Counted from the stretch's first letter, positions 1-11,609 are shown. The stretch: 45,588 nucleotides of DNA from Pelargonium cotyledonis (GCA_036897625.1 JAYMTA010000075.1:1-45588), one strand, 5' to 3'. The notes: generated from the letters alone by a model not told the origin. Made by a program: numbers and translations.

Positions 1-1123
1 AGGCCCATCTGGGCCCCCCCCCCACTTTTTTTAATATATAACTTAATAATTGTAATACCGAGCTTATTAGAGCTTGATCCGTCACGAATTAACACTCATA
101 TCCGCCTCACAAATTCAATTATTAAGAGTATACTTTATTTATGAATATATATTAGTTAATAATTATCATTAAACTTAGTTGTCAAATTATTTATGGTAAA
201 GTATCTAAATTTTATATGTTCATTATTAAGGTGACGCAGCGTGTTGAAGTGATGTTGTGAAAGTCGTTTACACCGACGCTGCACTAAATGCTTACACTTA
301 TATTATAGGGAGTGATTCAGTCCACTAATTTTTTTCCAGTGTTTTATGGGTATTGGATCTTGACTGGTCTGTTCATCAACTTTAAAACCATAATGGGTAG
401 GCCTTTGGACTTCAATTATTGGCCTACCATAGTTTCATTTTACATATGAGGTTTTTTTTTTTACCAGAACATAGGAGGTTTTAAATGGTTTCAATAAATT
501 ATAGGATATGAAATGTGCAACAAAAAAATAAAAAATAATAATTCAAGGGTCTATATTTTATAAAATTATTCAAAGAGCAGTCAATTTAAAGATTTTACAA
601 CTTAAAATTTTAATTTTGACTTAGCGCAAGTAGGGTTCGTCAAAGCAGACCGGCCGTTGGTTCTATGAATTGTTAATGGTCCAAATAGTAGTAATATGCT
701 AGAGTTGTGAGCGGCTCATTGTCCCTTAGGCCCAAACCCGCAGGCTAACCCGTCCCGAGCATGCGAAAATGATGGTCGGGTGTTGAGTACACACGGCCTC
801 GGCCCAAATGGGCCTTTCTAGTAGGATCAAAAGAAAAGTTCATATATATATATATATATATAGTGACACAAAACAAAAGATAACTTGTTTTGGCTGACCC
901 ATGATTTTGCAGATACTATGTTTGATTATTGCACATACAACACTGGTTAGGTTTGTGCCATTTTAGGCTACATTCATTCAAGAGATTTGATACATTCATG
1001 ATCCTTAAATTGATGACAGGAAACAAGAAGATGCTAAGTGAACAAAACCCATAAAAAATCTCTCAACTTCAGTGCCTAAAATTTCATCTTCAGCTCTGCA
1101 AGATCACCATTTTTGTCTTGTCC
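1..1123. other. Intergenic, AT-rich, no gene seen
   Basis: I find no coding region here. The stretch opens with a G/C-rich patch containing TGGGCC motifs and has a second patch of GGCCCA/TGGGCC motifs at about 725-820. A TA-dinucleotide microsatellite lies at about 841-862. The last part, from about 1000, probably holds the 3' untranslated region of the minus-strand gene that ends at 1124. Confidence 0.5.
841..862. repeat. (TA)n microsatellite
   Basis: About eleven TA units in a row, visible directly. It lies in intergenic DNA and is probably length-variable between individuals. Confidence 0.85.
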
Positions 1124-3295
1124 TCATAGCTCCAACACCACAACTGTGTCCACCAAAAAAGAAGATAGTTATTCCAAATGTATATAAAAGTAAAATATCG
1201 GTAAAAAAAGTTTAAAAGATGTAAAATATCTGTAGATGATAAAATGTTTGATAAGCCATGTAAAATTGTCTGAAAATAAAAGTATATTTATATGCAAGTT
1301 GAATCATATCAATTATGTGTCCACCAACAGTTAGTCAACCTAATCATCTTGACAGTCGACCTTTTAGAGTAAACTAACTTTATGGATGAATCCAAGGTTG
1401 ACCAATATCTCATACGAGTCTATTCCAAAACTTTTAGTAAAGACGCTACTGTAAAGTGAGAATATCTTACAGTCGGAGTCTGTGGTGATCCAATTTCCTT
1501 TCCTGGAAGTGCATGGATCTGTGTCATGAAGAGGAGTGGCATTTAGTGACGGCATGTTCATTGAAGAAACCATTGAAATCGCTGAGTAGACAGAGGAAGT
1601 GGTGGTGGAGCAGCTCTCCACATCCCATCTGAAACTGATTTTTGGAGACTCTATGCTCAGTTGGTCATCATCCGGTACTGGTTTTAGAGTTCCTCGGTTC
1701 CTGAAAAGCAGTACCTAATCACAAATAAACGGGAACCTGTTAGGTGCATGCCCTTAAACGATCACTTAATAATATTTGCTCACAACATATTCACAACGTG
1801 TTCACTGTTAGTCTACAACATGTTAATTGTCACTGTCAGCACATGTCGTTCTAGTGTGCACGTAATGACAAGTAGATAAACTTTTTGGATCTATGATTGA
1901 GAATCTGACAAAAAGTTATATAGTCATGAAACTGGTTAGTTGTGCACATGCACATAGTTGGGTTCCATGTGCTATTTTGGGCAAGTTTTGTCACAAGACT
2001 ACTATATTTTTGTGAACATGATGATGGATGGAAGATACATATTATAAACAACCCTAATATTATATATCTGCCAATACCACAGAAATTCACATTGTGGACT
2101 CATGAATCCTATGAAATTGAATAGCATTTAATATATGGAAATAGGATGTTTGTGTATTTGTAATGACTTTGTGAGGTGAAAGCAACACTTTTGGAACAAA
2201 TCTATAGAGCTGTGGTGTGTGTGCTTCTCATTTAATAGTTCGTAGAATAATAAAAATGCCCATATTCAAAGCTCCATTACATAATATCTAAACATGTGAA
2301 CAAGATTTAAAAGTCACAGATTATGACAATACAAAATGAATTTTCTCGAACTCTAATATGAGCTGACAAATGGGCTAACGGGTCAGACACAGACGGAATT
2401 AGGTCAAGCTTTGTTGGGTTGTCCCACATCGGTTGTGGATGAGGTTGTGTGGTTGGTTTATAACATAAGAGAAAGCCCGACGTGTGAAAGGTAGATTGTT
2501 AGGTTGTCCCACATCGGTTGTGGATGAGGTTGTGCACGTAATTGGTTTATAATGTGAGAAAAAAATCCAATGTGTGAAGGAGAGATTGTTGGGTTATCTC
2601 ATCCTAACTTCTAGGATGAGAATACCCAATAGCATATTCGGGCTCCGGTTAAAACAGGTCAGGCCCTCTAGACGTAGAGACGAGAGAGTCTCGTGCACTG
2701 GATCGTCTTCTACGTGAAAGAAAGTTAAGACTATGCACACAAAAGAGCTAGTATTTAATTACCTTTCTACCAATGAACTTCCCTCCTTTCTCAGATTTAG
2801 CATTAGCAGCCCATCTCAGCAGCTCCTTCATTCTAGAAAGGGTCTTTGTTCTATCTCCTCTGCCCTTCTCTTTCTTTTCTGATACAACACAAGAGCTTGT
2901 AGATACTGTCACTGAACTGTCACTTATTGGCAAAACCTTGTTCCCTCCATGAACAACACTAGCTGAATCTTGCTTGTGACTCATAGCTTCCTTCTTCACA
3001 ATGATCTTGTACTTGCAACTTCTCCAAATCTCTTCAAATTGAGTGTAAAAAGAAACCAGTTGCTTCAACTTCTCTATACCCTTTTTTAGGTGCAAACAAG
3101 ACAAGAACACAAACAACATTAACATAACAAAGATCACAACATATTACATGCAAAATGAAACCACTAATTTTTCTGATATTCACATACCAGCAAGATTATG
3201 ATCAGTACAAGTCTCCGAAGAACCCGAAATGTGTCTTGTTGAGAGGCAATGAAGAATCTAACATAATATAGAGGCAAGAAAACAGATAGATACAT
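1124..3295 (-). CDS. Conserved plant protein of unknown function (four exons)
   Basis: I propose four coding exons read on the minus strand: 3295-3188, 3080-2763, 1714-1471 and 1143-1124, giving 229 residues. Phase is kept at every junction. The donors at 2762/2761 and 1470/1469 and the acceptors at 1716/1715 and 1145/1144 are clear. The 3188 donor is good (GTATGTG), but the 3080 acceptor is the weakest junction. Exon 1 encodes a hydrophobic stretch (LVLIIILL) that could be a membrane anchor. Exon 2 has a basic block with [20 protein letters not shown], exon 3 has [12 protein letters not shown] and GNWITTDSD, and exon 4 adds FVVLEL and the stop. These blocks look like a plant-only family I recognise by pattern but cannot name. 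No enzyme motif is visible. The start Met at 3295 is a guess, and an upstream exon near 3418-3465 is possible. Intron 2 (about 1.05 kb) carries the repeat at 2412. Confidence 0.7.
2412..2640 (+). repeat. Tandem units starting TGTTGGGTTGTCCCACATCGG-like
   Basis: Two near-identical units begin at 2412 and 2497 (spacing 85 bp). Each starts TGTT(G/A)GGTTGTCCCACATC and runs through a GGATGAGGTTGTG block. A third, degenerate start lies at 2587 (spacing 90 bp). The TGT start and the TCCCACATCGG motif are common at plant LTR/TRIM retroelement ends, so I read this as LTR-derived repeats inside intron 2 of the minus-strand gene. No primer-binding site was seen. Confidence 0.6.
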
Positions 3296-4257
3296 GAGCT
3301 CCCATGTGAGAAATGCAATAATGGACTGAGAATTTTTTATATACCTGCATGTCTGGTTGTTGTTATATATAGAAATATATGTGATTTTCTTGGTCAAATG
3401 GACAGCACTGAGAGATCTATCTGTGCTGTCTCCATACAAGAGTCTTGTCTTCACTCTCAATGAGGCCTATGGGAAGATGAAGACACAAATTAAGAAAAAA
3501 AGAAAAGAAAAAGAGAGTGAATCTAAGGGGAAATAGTGAAACAGCCAAGCAATGAGTGGGGAAGGGTTGGCTTTGGATGCTTTGGGACATTGGGATTATT
3601 ATATGTAAGAGCTCCATGTGGTGGGTGTTAAGGAAAAAAATTATGGTTTAGTTTAGAGGAAATTGATTTGTATTTTGCATATACACACATGATACATACA
3701 TATACTGATATATATGTTTTGAAAGTGATTGAAGGAAAAAATGTGATGCAGAATGATGTGGATGACATTCCTTTGAGATATCTGATCTATACCTCCACTC
3801 CGTCGTAATATGCAGACTTGTGAGACTAAAATGCACGTCTCAAGAGGAAAAACAGCAATTGAAACTTGAAAGAACATGATGCATAAAAAAGGAATTTATG
3901 TACCCTAACAACTATACTTCAAGGAAAATGGGACTAAAAAACAGCAATTTAATACATAGAAATCAACATGAAATTCTTGTAACCCAACTAATTATATGCA
4001 GGTTTATGTTCTGTTTGCAGAAAAAAATCACCGACTTATGCAACCAACTAGAAAGAGACATCTTTTTTTCTTAGCTAATAACAAGTTATGCCACTTTCTT
4101 TCCCAAATGCCAAGATTCGAAGCTAACATGTTCGCTGCTCGTCTAAAACATGTAGGAATATGAGAAAAGTCAATTTATGTTCAGGAGTCGTGTTGAAAAT
4201 TTAGTATTTATATCAAATGGGTCAACTCCGAACAACACTCGATTATTAAACACATCA
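3296..4257. other. Upstream region of the unknown minus-strand gene
   Basis: This probably holds the promoter and leader of the minus-strand gene ending at 1124. On the minus strand an acceptor-like TCTTCCCATAG lies near 3465 and a donor-like CAG|GTATAT near 3343, so an untranslated or extra coding exon may exist between them. The rest is AT-rich with no ORF I would defend. Confidence 0.35.
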
Positions 4258-4603
4258 TGTTAATGAATATGACATCGAAAGAATGTGATACTAAATTCCA
4301 CTTAAAAAAACTAGTTGGGTGTTCCATCTATCAAATTAAACTTTTGGGTGGAAGTCAGGTTTAACATGTACCGTATCAAAGTTGGCGCTGTTTGGGCATA
4401 GTAATATTATAACCAGTCTGCCTTGCCTCCTGTCATAGTCCGCGTATCCACATGTAAAGTCTGATTTCTATTATCTAGTCTGTATGTGAAGGAGAGTGCT
4501 AAGGAATCACACATCGAAAGATGAGAAATCAGTCGCCACTTGAAATACTACTTGGGCTCTACACTTATCAGTTTAAGCTTTTAAATTAGAGTCAAATTTA
4601 ACA
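4258..4603 (+). mobile_element. TRIM-like mini-retroelement (two short LTRs)
   Basis: Two similar direct repeats of about 109 and 107 bp lie at 4258-4366 and 4497-4603. Each starts TG(T/C)TAA, contains an ACATCGAAAGA block and ends TTTAACA. The first repeat is followed by TGTACCGTATCAAAG, a decayed form of the plant initiator-Met-tRNA primer site. A purine-rich GAAGGAGAG stretch sits just before the second repeat, as a polypurine tract should. The internal part is only about 130 bp and has no ORF. The element at 31987 shows the same design and similar LTR text. The 5-bp flanks (catca and cgaaa) do not match, so it is old or rearranged. Confidence 0.6.
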
Positions 4604-5618
4604 CGAAAAGTTGCATAACATGAGCACAACTAATTTATAAGTGGGTTGAAACATGACACACTCAACACGTTTAATAATTTGGGTTCAACATTACACGACA
4701 CAATTGACTACACTGGTCGAGTAAGCGGACACAAACACAACGAAGCTGAACCGAAACACACTTACGTTCATGTCGAGCCATGAATCATGACCGATATTGC
4801 TAGTCCTAGCCAGTACATTAACAATGCAGTTACATATGGACACATTTTTCACCTCTTATAGTGCCTCCACTGAAGTGCATATGCTTGCAGTGGGCACAAT
4901 GCAGGAATCACATGGGGTGATGAATGTGGGAAATGTGCAAATCAGTATAGTACTAAACAGTCCATGACTTGAGACAAAAAACAAAAAGATAAAGGAACCT
5001 ACTTGTTTGTTGGGTTGTGTCATGTGTCTCAGCTTCTCCTACATTTCCTTGTATTGATGGGACTTTTGCCAAGCTGACGTGCCAATCTTCTCTCCACTGT
5101 TCTTTGGGTCTTCGTGGCATCATCTGGGTCCTTGAATCCAGGAAATTGTTCCCATTTGACAGAATCAATCACCTGCACGACAAGACCAAGATCAAGGAAC
5201 CGAGACAATAATGTGTTCATTCTCAGTTGTACGATAGTTATATAACCCATCAATGATTGAAGTATAGATGCTGTATAAACAAATGAAGATAACAATTATA
5301 ATGAACTAAACCATCATTTACAAAGCAATAGTTCCATCAGGACTAACTGTTGGTTAAATGATAAATTTACAAACCAAATTGAAACAATTTTTTACAGCTA
5401 CAATGGGTGGTACAAGAATCAGCCTTCAGTTGTGGACAAACTGAATGGATGGTTCTGCTGAATTCAAGGTTAATACATAAGTTCAACTATTGAGCCCCAC
5501 CCGAATTTGAATCTCCACGAGAATCTTCTTCGCTTCGAGCTAATGGCAATGCGGTTCTATGTCTAGGAGAACTATAACTTCACCAGAAACATGCTGATGA
5601 TGCTGATACCAATGCCGA
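4604..5618. other. Intergenic, then 3' region of the DUF1644 gene
   Basis: At 4620-4790 there is an ACAC-rich stretch with text similar to 33100-33240 and 33540-33640, probably a decayed dispersed repeat. From about 5000 to 5618 lies the likely 3' untranslated region of the minus-strand DUF1644 gene. On the minus strand, CTTGTCGTGCAG ending near 5174 looks like a good splice acceptor, so the 3' UTR or an alternative C-terminus may be spliced. Confidence 0.4.
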
Positions 5619-6635
5619 TCAAGGCTGATCTTCACCAGATCTTGTCCGTGTCAAGCGACGCCTCCTTCTGGGGACTGGAGACTCGTCTTCACCGACGTCA
5701 CTTAAAACATAGTCATCTTCATTATCACGCTCATCATGTAAACCTAACAGATTCTCACCCCAAAGAAACCGGCGCTCTGGCAAAGATCCAACTGTGGAGC
5801 GGCGATGCCTTGTCCAAGCTCTTGACCGGTGTGGTCTGCGTTCGGGCAGACCATCAATAGAGCTGCTGATGATTGGAAACAAAAAGTAGGTACCCCATAA
5901 CGACGACCCGTTCCCCCCGCCTCTGCCATTGTCCCTTTCGACAGATAGCCTATCTCCATTTTCAATAACATAGTCTCCAACCACAACAGCACCCGGCATG
6001 GCAGATCGTATGGCACTTACAATATCACCGTATTCTGTTTGGTTCTCAAGGCGCTGCCAGGCGCGTTCTCTACATGGATCTACATCAGATGGTCGAGTTG
6101 TTGGGTGAACTCTCCTGGCATGTTGTCGCAATTCTTGGTAACTGCCAGAAAATGAGCACAAATCCCGGGAGCAACTCCGCCTTTTCAGATTGAGATAGTT
6201 TCTAGCTTCTTCTACAACCTCCCATCCTAGTACGGCTCCTCGACACATGGGGCAGTTCAAATTAAGTTTCGACTCTGTAGAATTCTCCACATCATGAGAG
6301 GACTCAGAATCCCTGGTTTCAATAACTCTTTCTTGCATTTCCGAATGGCTATCTTCGTTGCTATTTTCTTCCCGTTGCTGCATCCGAACAGTTGTTGAAG
6401 ATACTGAACCATCCCCAGAATCTTCCCTCAACTTTTTGAACCTGTCAAGGCAGTTCGAGTGCCTGTAGCTTGTATCACAAATGTAAGATCTGCAACCTTT
6501 ATCATGCGAGCTACAAAGGAGGAGAACAGCATTGTGTGGATGATCCATGCAAATAGGGCACGAAACCTCATCCAGCTCCTTGTGAAGAGCCCGGATATCT
6601 GAACCAGTAAATACTCTTCGCTTCACACCAGCCAT
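5619..6635 (-). CDS. DUF1644 zinc-finger protein, 338 aa
   Basis: One uninterrupted frame from ATG (6635-6633) to the stop at 5619. Residues 26-68 hold a Cys-rich block, CPICMDHPHNAVLLLC followed by KGC, YICDTSYRHSNC and FKK, which is diagnostic of the plant DUF1644 family. Residues 128-177 hold CPMCRGAVLGW and a C2H2-like knuckle (C155, C160, H172, H177). Residues 191-225 are the conserved C-terminal part of the domain (AWQRLENQTEYGDIVSAIRS, then MPGAVVVGDYVIE). The tail is basic with a PRRRRRLTR cluster at about 322-330, a possible nuclear localisation signal. The biochemical role of the family is poorly known; rice members have been linked to stress responses. A splice acceptor-like AG just before the ATG (minus strand) suggests a 5' UTR intron. 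The Met is the only sensible start because the conserved domain begins 26 residues later. Confidence 0.92.
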   Translation of the reverse strand: MAGVKRRVFTGSDIRALHKELDEVSCPICMDHPHNAVLLLCSSHDKGCRSYICDTSYRHSNCLDRFKKLREDSGDGSVSSTTVRMQQREENSNEDSHSEMQERVIETRDSESSHDVENSTESKLNLNCPMCRGAVLGWEVVEEARNYLNLKRRSCSRDLCSFSGSYQELRQHARRVHPTTRPSDVDPCRERAWQRLENQTEYGDIVSAIRSAMPGAVVVGDYVIENGDRLSVERDNGRGGGNGSSLWGTYFLFPIISSSIDGLPERRPHRSRAWTRHRRSTVGSLPERRFLWGENLLGLHDERDNEDDYVLSDVGEDESPVPRRRRRLTRTRSGEDQP

Positions 6636-6807
6636 CTTACATACACTGTAGTCAAGTACTTGACATATTGAACGTATCAGAAAACAAGTGCTACTTCAGA
6701 AAGTTATTTTTATCAAACAGTATATTACTACCGATAACATTGGTGGCACTTGAAACCACGACACATACGTAGCGAATATAAGCGTCTCACAAGCTCTAAT
6801 GAGTTAA

Positions 6808-6966
6808 GGTAGCGTTTGGATTCAAAAAAATTGGAATGGGAATGAAATTATCATTTCAAGGTCATTCTCATGACCAAATGGTCTTAACACAAACCTAATG
6901 AACTGGAATCTCATTCACATTCCCATTCTTGATTCCAGAACAAAAATTCTAATCCAAACACTAACC
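6808..6966. mobile_element. Tourist/Harbinger-like MITE, about 160 bp
   Basis: The left end GGTAGCGTTTGGATTC and the reverse complement of the right end (GGTTAGTGTTTGGATTAG) form imperfect terminal inverted repeats. The interior is rich in GGAATGGGAATGA and its reverse complement. GTTTGGAT ends are typical of plant Tourist-like MITEs. I cannot show a clean 3-bp target duplication (left flank TTAA, right flank AAG). It lies in the probable 5' UTR intron of the DUF1644 gene. Confidence 0.55.
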
Positions 6967-8414
6967 AAGAGTCTACCTTACCAACCATTTTCTCATTAGA
7001 TCAACAACTCCAAAAAATAAAATAAAAATACAGCTATCAACTGAAACCTTACCATCTTATAGTACACGTAAACAAGAGAGGGTAAGGAGAGAAATCTTAT
7101 CACCAATTTTCATTTCTATCCTCCCTCCCTCATTTTGCCGTCTACCTGAATCTAAGAAAATATATAAAATACTGGCTGCAATTAAAATCAATGGCTCAGT
7201 CACCACTTGAAAGAAGCTGAAACTACCTTTTAACCCATCATCAGAAAAAAAAATTCACTGTAACCACAATTTGACACAATCACAGAAACTAAGTCCATGG
7301 TATGCACGATTAGATAAAATACAATTGCACCATCATATTGTGTTAACAAGGTGTTTGTATAGAACCAACTAGACCAATGAGCAGAGAAATCAAACACCCA
7401 CATTTTATCAATATACCCGAAGTCTTTCTTTATCATTAAACATCACCTAAAACCTCTAAGAGAACAATGAATTAGAAAGATGATAAAGTGCAAAAAAGTG
7501 GAAATATAACAATCTTCTGAGTATTAACTGTACAGGGAAGCAGATGAATTCATATAGCATGTTAAATTCGGGCATGCATATCATAGACTTTATGATTGGC
7601 AGTCGTAGACAAACAGAATAATATCATTAACTACATATTTACTTACCAAGAGGAGGAACTCTAAATATATTCCCTACTGGATGCTTCTGAGTCTTTATAA
7701 CCCTTTGAGTCTTAGCAATTAAAAACACACTGAATCTTTACTTTGACTTCTAAAAAAGATCACAAGGCAAGCAATCATGCAATCTTCCAAAGTATGCAAA
7801 ATAATGCAGTAATGCAGTCCTATGAAACTTGAGGGAGTACAAAGCCTTGAATAAATATTTTACAACTATGTCTTGAGCCAGAGGATCAGCAATGAGTCCT
7901 AAACCTGCCATCATACCACAGAACAGAAATGATGGTCAAGTACAAATGATCTCAATCTATGGATATTATCAGTTCGGTTAAAAACATAATGTTTAAGGAA
8001 AAGCTTATCATATCCTTTCAACAATCAACTAACTGAATATGGCAATAAAGTTATTTGCATCCCATTTATAATCAGTTAAGCACACAGTTCAACTATATTT
8101 TGAACTTTTACAAGTTTCATACATGATGAACGTCATCCAAATATTTTCATTATAGCACAATCTTTTCTGAAGCATTAGAGCAATTATAAATCATCATAAT
8201 TCTTGAAGCTTCTTTGCTCATCATTGTCATTGTTGCTACTTTCTACTGACCTACTATAATTTGGCAATCCAAAAACTACTTTAAACCACCCTCCCATCTT
8301 ACTTTCATACTTTCTTATTACAAACACAACAGTTAAAATTCATTTAAAATAAGCAACTCTGCATCAATATTAGTTTTTTAAAGCAACTAGTCAGTAAGTC
8401 CAAGAGCGCAGTTG

Positions 8415-8728
8415 TTTGATTATTCAAGAAAAATAACCAGATGGGCGTTCCTCATATTACAATTTTTTACCATTTTCATATGATAATAACTCAGAATCTA
8501 ATCAGCACAAAGCCAAAAACCCTCAGATCCTTCCCCAACAATTTTATCAAACCCCAACCCTAATCCAATAATTTGATTATCCATGAAGAACAACCAAATA
8601 GGTATTCCAAAAAATCAATTTTTTTTTACCATTTTTACCCAATCCCAACTCAGAATCTAAACAGCACAAACCCTCAGATCCTTCCCCTTCCACCATCAAT
8701 TCCATTAAGCCCTAACCCTAATCCGATC
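8415..8728. repeat. Direct duplication, two units about 157 bp apart
   Basis: The segment beginning TTTGATTATTCAAGAA at 8415 is repeated beginning TTTGATTATCCATGAA at 8572. Both units go on to share CTCAGAATCTAA, AGCACAAA, CCCTCAGATCCTTCCCC and a (C)CCTAACCCTAATCC-like end. The unit ends resemble plant telo-box motifs (AAACCCTAA type). It sits upstream of the DUF1644 gene. Confidence 0.75.
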
Positions 8729-9065
8729 CCCAATTCACACCCAATTCCAAAAAAGCTTCTTAATTTACCAGGCAACATTCAATCGTGTACAGATCAAAAT
8801 ACAAAAATCACTTGAATTCAACAAAATTTATGATAGATCGATCGAAATGAATCAGAATCAATCAAAATAATTACTATTACGAAATCAAAATTGAGATTAT
8901 AAATAAAGGGGAAAGGATTTTTACAAGGGAAATTGGATTTATTTTTCTCTTGATTTGGTCTTGCTTGAAGGACTCGCGAAGATATAGAAGAGATGATTAT
9001 AGGTGGAGGTGAGATTGGAGAATTTCGGTCAGATCTTATACAAAAACAAATACAGAAAAATAAAT

Positions 9066-10203
9066 AAAATTTTGACACTTCAATTTATTTAATTATTTTT
9101 ATATAAATTTATTACGTAAGACCTTAGCTTTCTATTTATATATCATATATACCCAAAATAAATAAATATTGTTTTATAGCCCCCACCACGGCACCCCTAG
9201 AAAAATGTTAATTTTTGTCTCTCAATTATTCATTTCTTTTAAATTGGCACCCTAATTGATTTTTGTTTCACTTTTGTCCACTAATTATGTTATTTTGTTT
9301 TGAATAAGTCCAATTTACAAGAGTATTGTCAAATTAGTTTGAAGAGACACTTTTCTTTAGATCTTTTTGTAGGGAAACTAGAGCCGGCTATTTAGACCCT
9401 GAGTTTCGACCTACCCGAAAATGGATCCTACTAAATTCCGGGTCGATTTGTCCAATTAAATCATATTTATCATGCAAATCTACATATATCCTAAAAATGA
9501 GACTTAATCTGATTTGCGCTCCCAAAACCAGATGAAGTCGAAGCCTTTTTGAGGGCGGATTTGGGTTAGCTCAATTAATCCAACTCAACATGGTCTAAAA
9601 TTTAAAATTGTCACCTCTAACGACACCTGCATGTCGCTTAAATTAGCTAAATTTATGTAAAATATCAATTTTAAATCATATAATTGAATATCCAAATTGA
9701 AATAAATTATGTTGCAAGAATATAACTCAATTACAAAATTATTTTTCAAAAGAGTTTAATCAGTAAATTTAGTTAATTTAAACATTATGTGATTGTCGTA
9801 TCAACAAAACATGTTCATAAAATATTTTCACATCAGTCTAATTTGATGTCACAAGTATGGATTGAACCAATTGTAAACAAAATAGCATAGTTTAACGTCA
9901 AATTTAAACAAAATAAATAGTTTAAGGTCCAAAATTAAAACAAAAATTAAGTTAAGTACCAATTTATGAGACCAAAATGAAATATTTACCCACGACTACC
10001 ACTCACGTGGCGTGCAGGCAGTAGATATAGTTCTGAAGGTAAACATCAAAAGTGTTTAGGGGTAGCATAGTCATTTGACAAAAAATATTTTTGATTTACT
10101 AAAACTCTGTTGCAGTGAATCACTGTGAACAATTGCTCGAAATATCACAAACCCTTGAAATTTGAATCGATCGTTGCGAGAAGCTTAGTTCTGAGGAGTT
10201 TCA
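9066..10203. other. Divergent intergenic region between DUF1644 and LSM5
   Basis: About 1.1 kb of AT-rich DNA with no gene. Degenerate text such as CTACCCGAAAATGG and CCGGGTCGATTT at 9400-9600 suggests decayed repeats. The last 150 bases before 10204 are probably the LSM5 promoter and leader. Confidence 0.45.
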
Positions 10204-11609
10204 ATGGCGAGCAATCCTTCGCAGCTCCTTCCGTCAGGTGGGTTTATCTTTCCTTAGCTTTCTAGGTGATTTTCTTTTTCTAATTTCATCGAGAAAAAGT
10301 TAAAGTTGAGAACTTTAAGCTTGCTTCTGTGTGGAAATTTTGCAGAGCTCATCGACCGGTGTATTGGGTCCAAAATATGGGTCATAATGAAAGGCGACAA
10401 GGAGCTCGTTGGGACTCTCAGAGGGTTCGATGTGTACGTGAACATGGTACTTGAAGACGTCACTGAATAGTACGTGAAGCCGCTTCTCATCTCTGTTATA
10501 TGATTGTTTTAGTACGTTTTCACTCATATTAGGGTTTTTTGTAATGTGGTTTGTTGATTGGAGTCTTAGATGGGACACTGAGTCAGGTTAGAGATTGAGT
10601 ATTGCTATGTTGCATCCAACTTTAGGCTTCAAAATGGAGGTTTTTTTTTATAGGTAAATTGTATGTGAGTTTGTTGATTGATTGTGATAATATGGCTTTG
10701 TGAGGCTTAGGATGCTGTTGATTGGGCTTGTTCCGACATGGATTTTGCTTTACCCAGGATTTTAGTTGCACTCCCTTTGAGCTGCAAGCATTTGTGGATA
10801 GTTCGTTGTTGTCTTTACTTAGGATTTTGGTTGCACTCCCTTTTCGCTGCAAGCTTTTGTCGATAGGTTATCGTTTTTGTCGCATTTAGAACTTTAATAT
10901 CTTTGCTCTTATGGTATATGTTTTTATCTCTGTTCTGGTGGTCGGGTACTCGGGTACATATACAATGCAACAATTCCAGTTTTCTACTTTTAGGGTAGCG
11001 TGAAGAGATAAATCTAAAAATGATTAGATATATAGTCTGTGTTGGTTATGATACTCTAAATTAGACATGTGTATGGGGCATTTTGTGAGAATATCTGTTT
11101 TTTATTTAGGAAGCATGTTCCATTTTCTCAGAAGCTCTAACCAGTTTAGGATCCATACAAGGTTGTTTGTTCCGTTTGCTAAGGTAATGTCTAATATATA
11201 GTATGTAGGCTTATAGAGAATTTAGGAATAATAGGGTAGTTGAAAGAACCTATTGGTACATAGTTAATTCTGAATTAAGGGGTCAATAGAGCCTACTTAC
11301 GTATTGGAGGTTTTCTTCAGTCTTCTTAGATCCAGAAGCTCTAGTAGGAAGTGTTGAAGTACTTAAATGATGAACTTGGAACCGAGGTACCTTCCTGGAA
11401 CCAGGAACTGAGAATTATTCATAGTCAATCACTCAGCCTAACTGATTGTTTACTTCATTTTGACCCACTCTAGATGCTTGTAGTCGATAGCGTCAAATAT
11501 GATAGGTTCTCCTCCTTTATACTCCGTTTACCCATTTCTAACTTCAAACTATCTTTCATTAGCTCAAGGAGCTTTTGAGTCCATCATCAACTCTTTTAGG
11601 CATTCAACT

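Larger units (their letters stand above)
6636..9065 (-). other. Probable 5' UTR, intron and promoter of the DUF1644 gene
   Basis: No defensible ORF. A leader-like exon may lie at about 8930-9060 on the minus strand, where a pyrimidine-rich leader with CTCACCTCCACC is followed by a donor-like GTAAAAAT near 8922. This would make a 5' UTR intron of about 2.2 kb. The stretch contains a MITE-like element (6808) and a direct duplication (8415). Confidence 0.35.

Noticed and set aside
8573..8815. 80-codon plus-strand open frame rich in Pro/Asn
   Set aside because: It is made of the duplicated leader segment with CCCTAACCC-type text; the composition follows the DNA repeat, not a protein.
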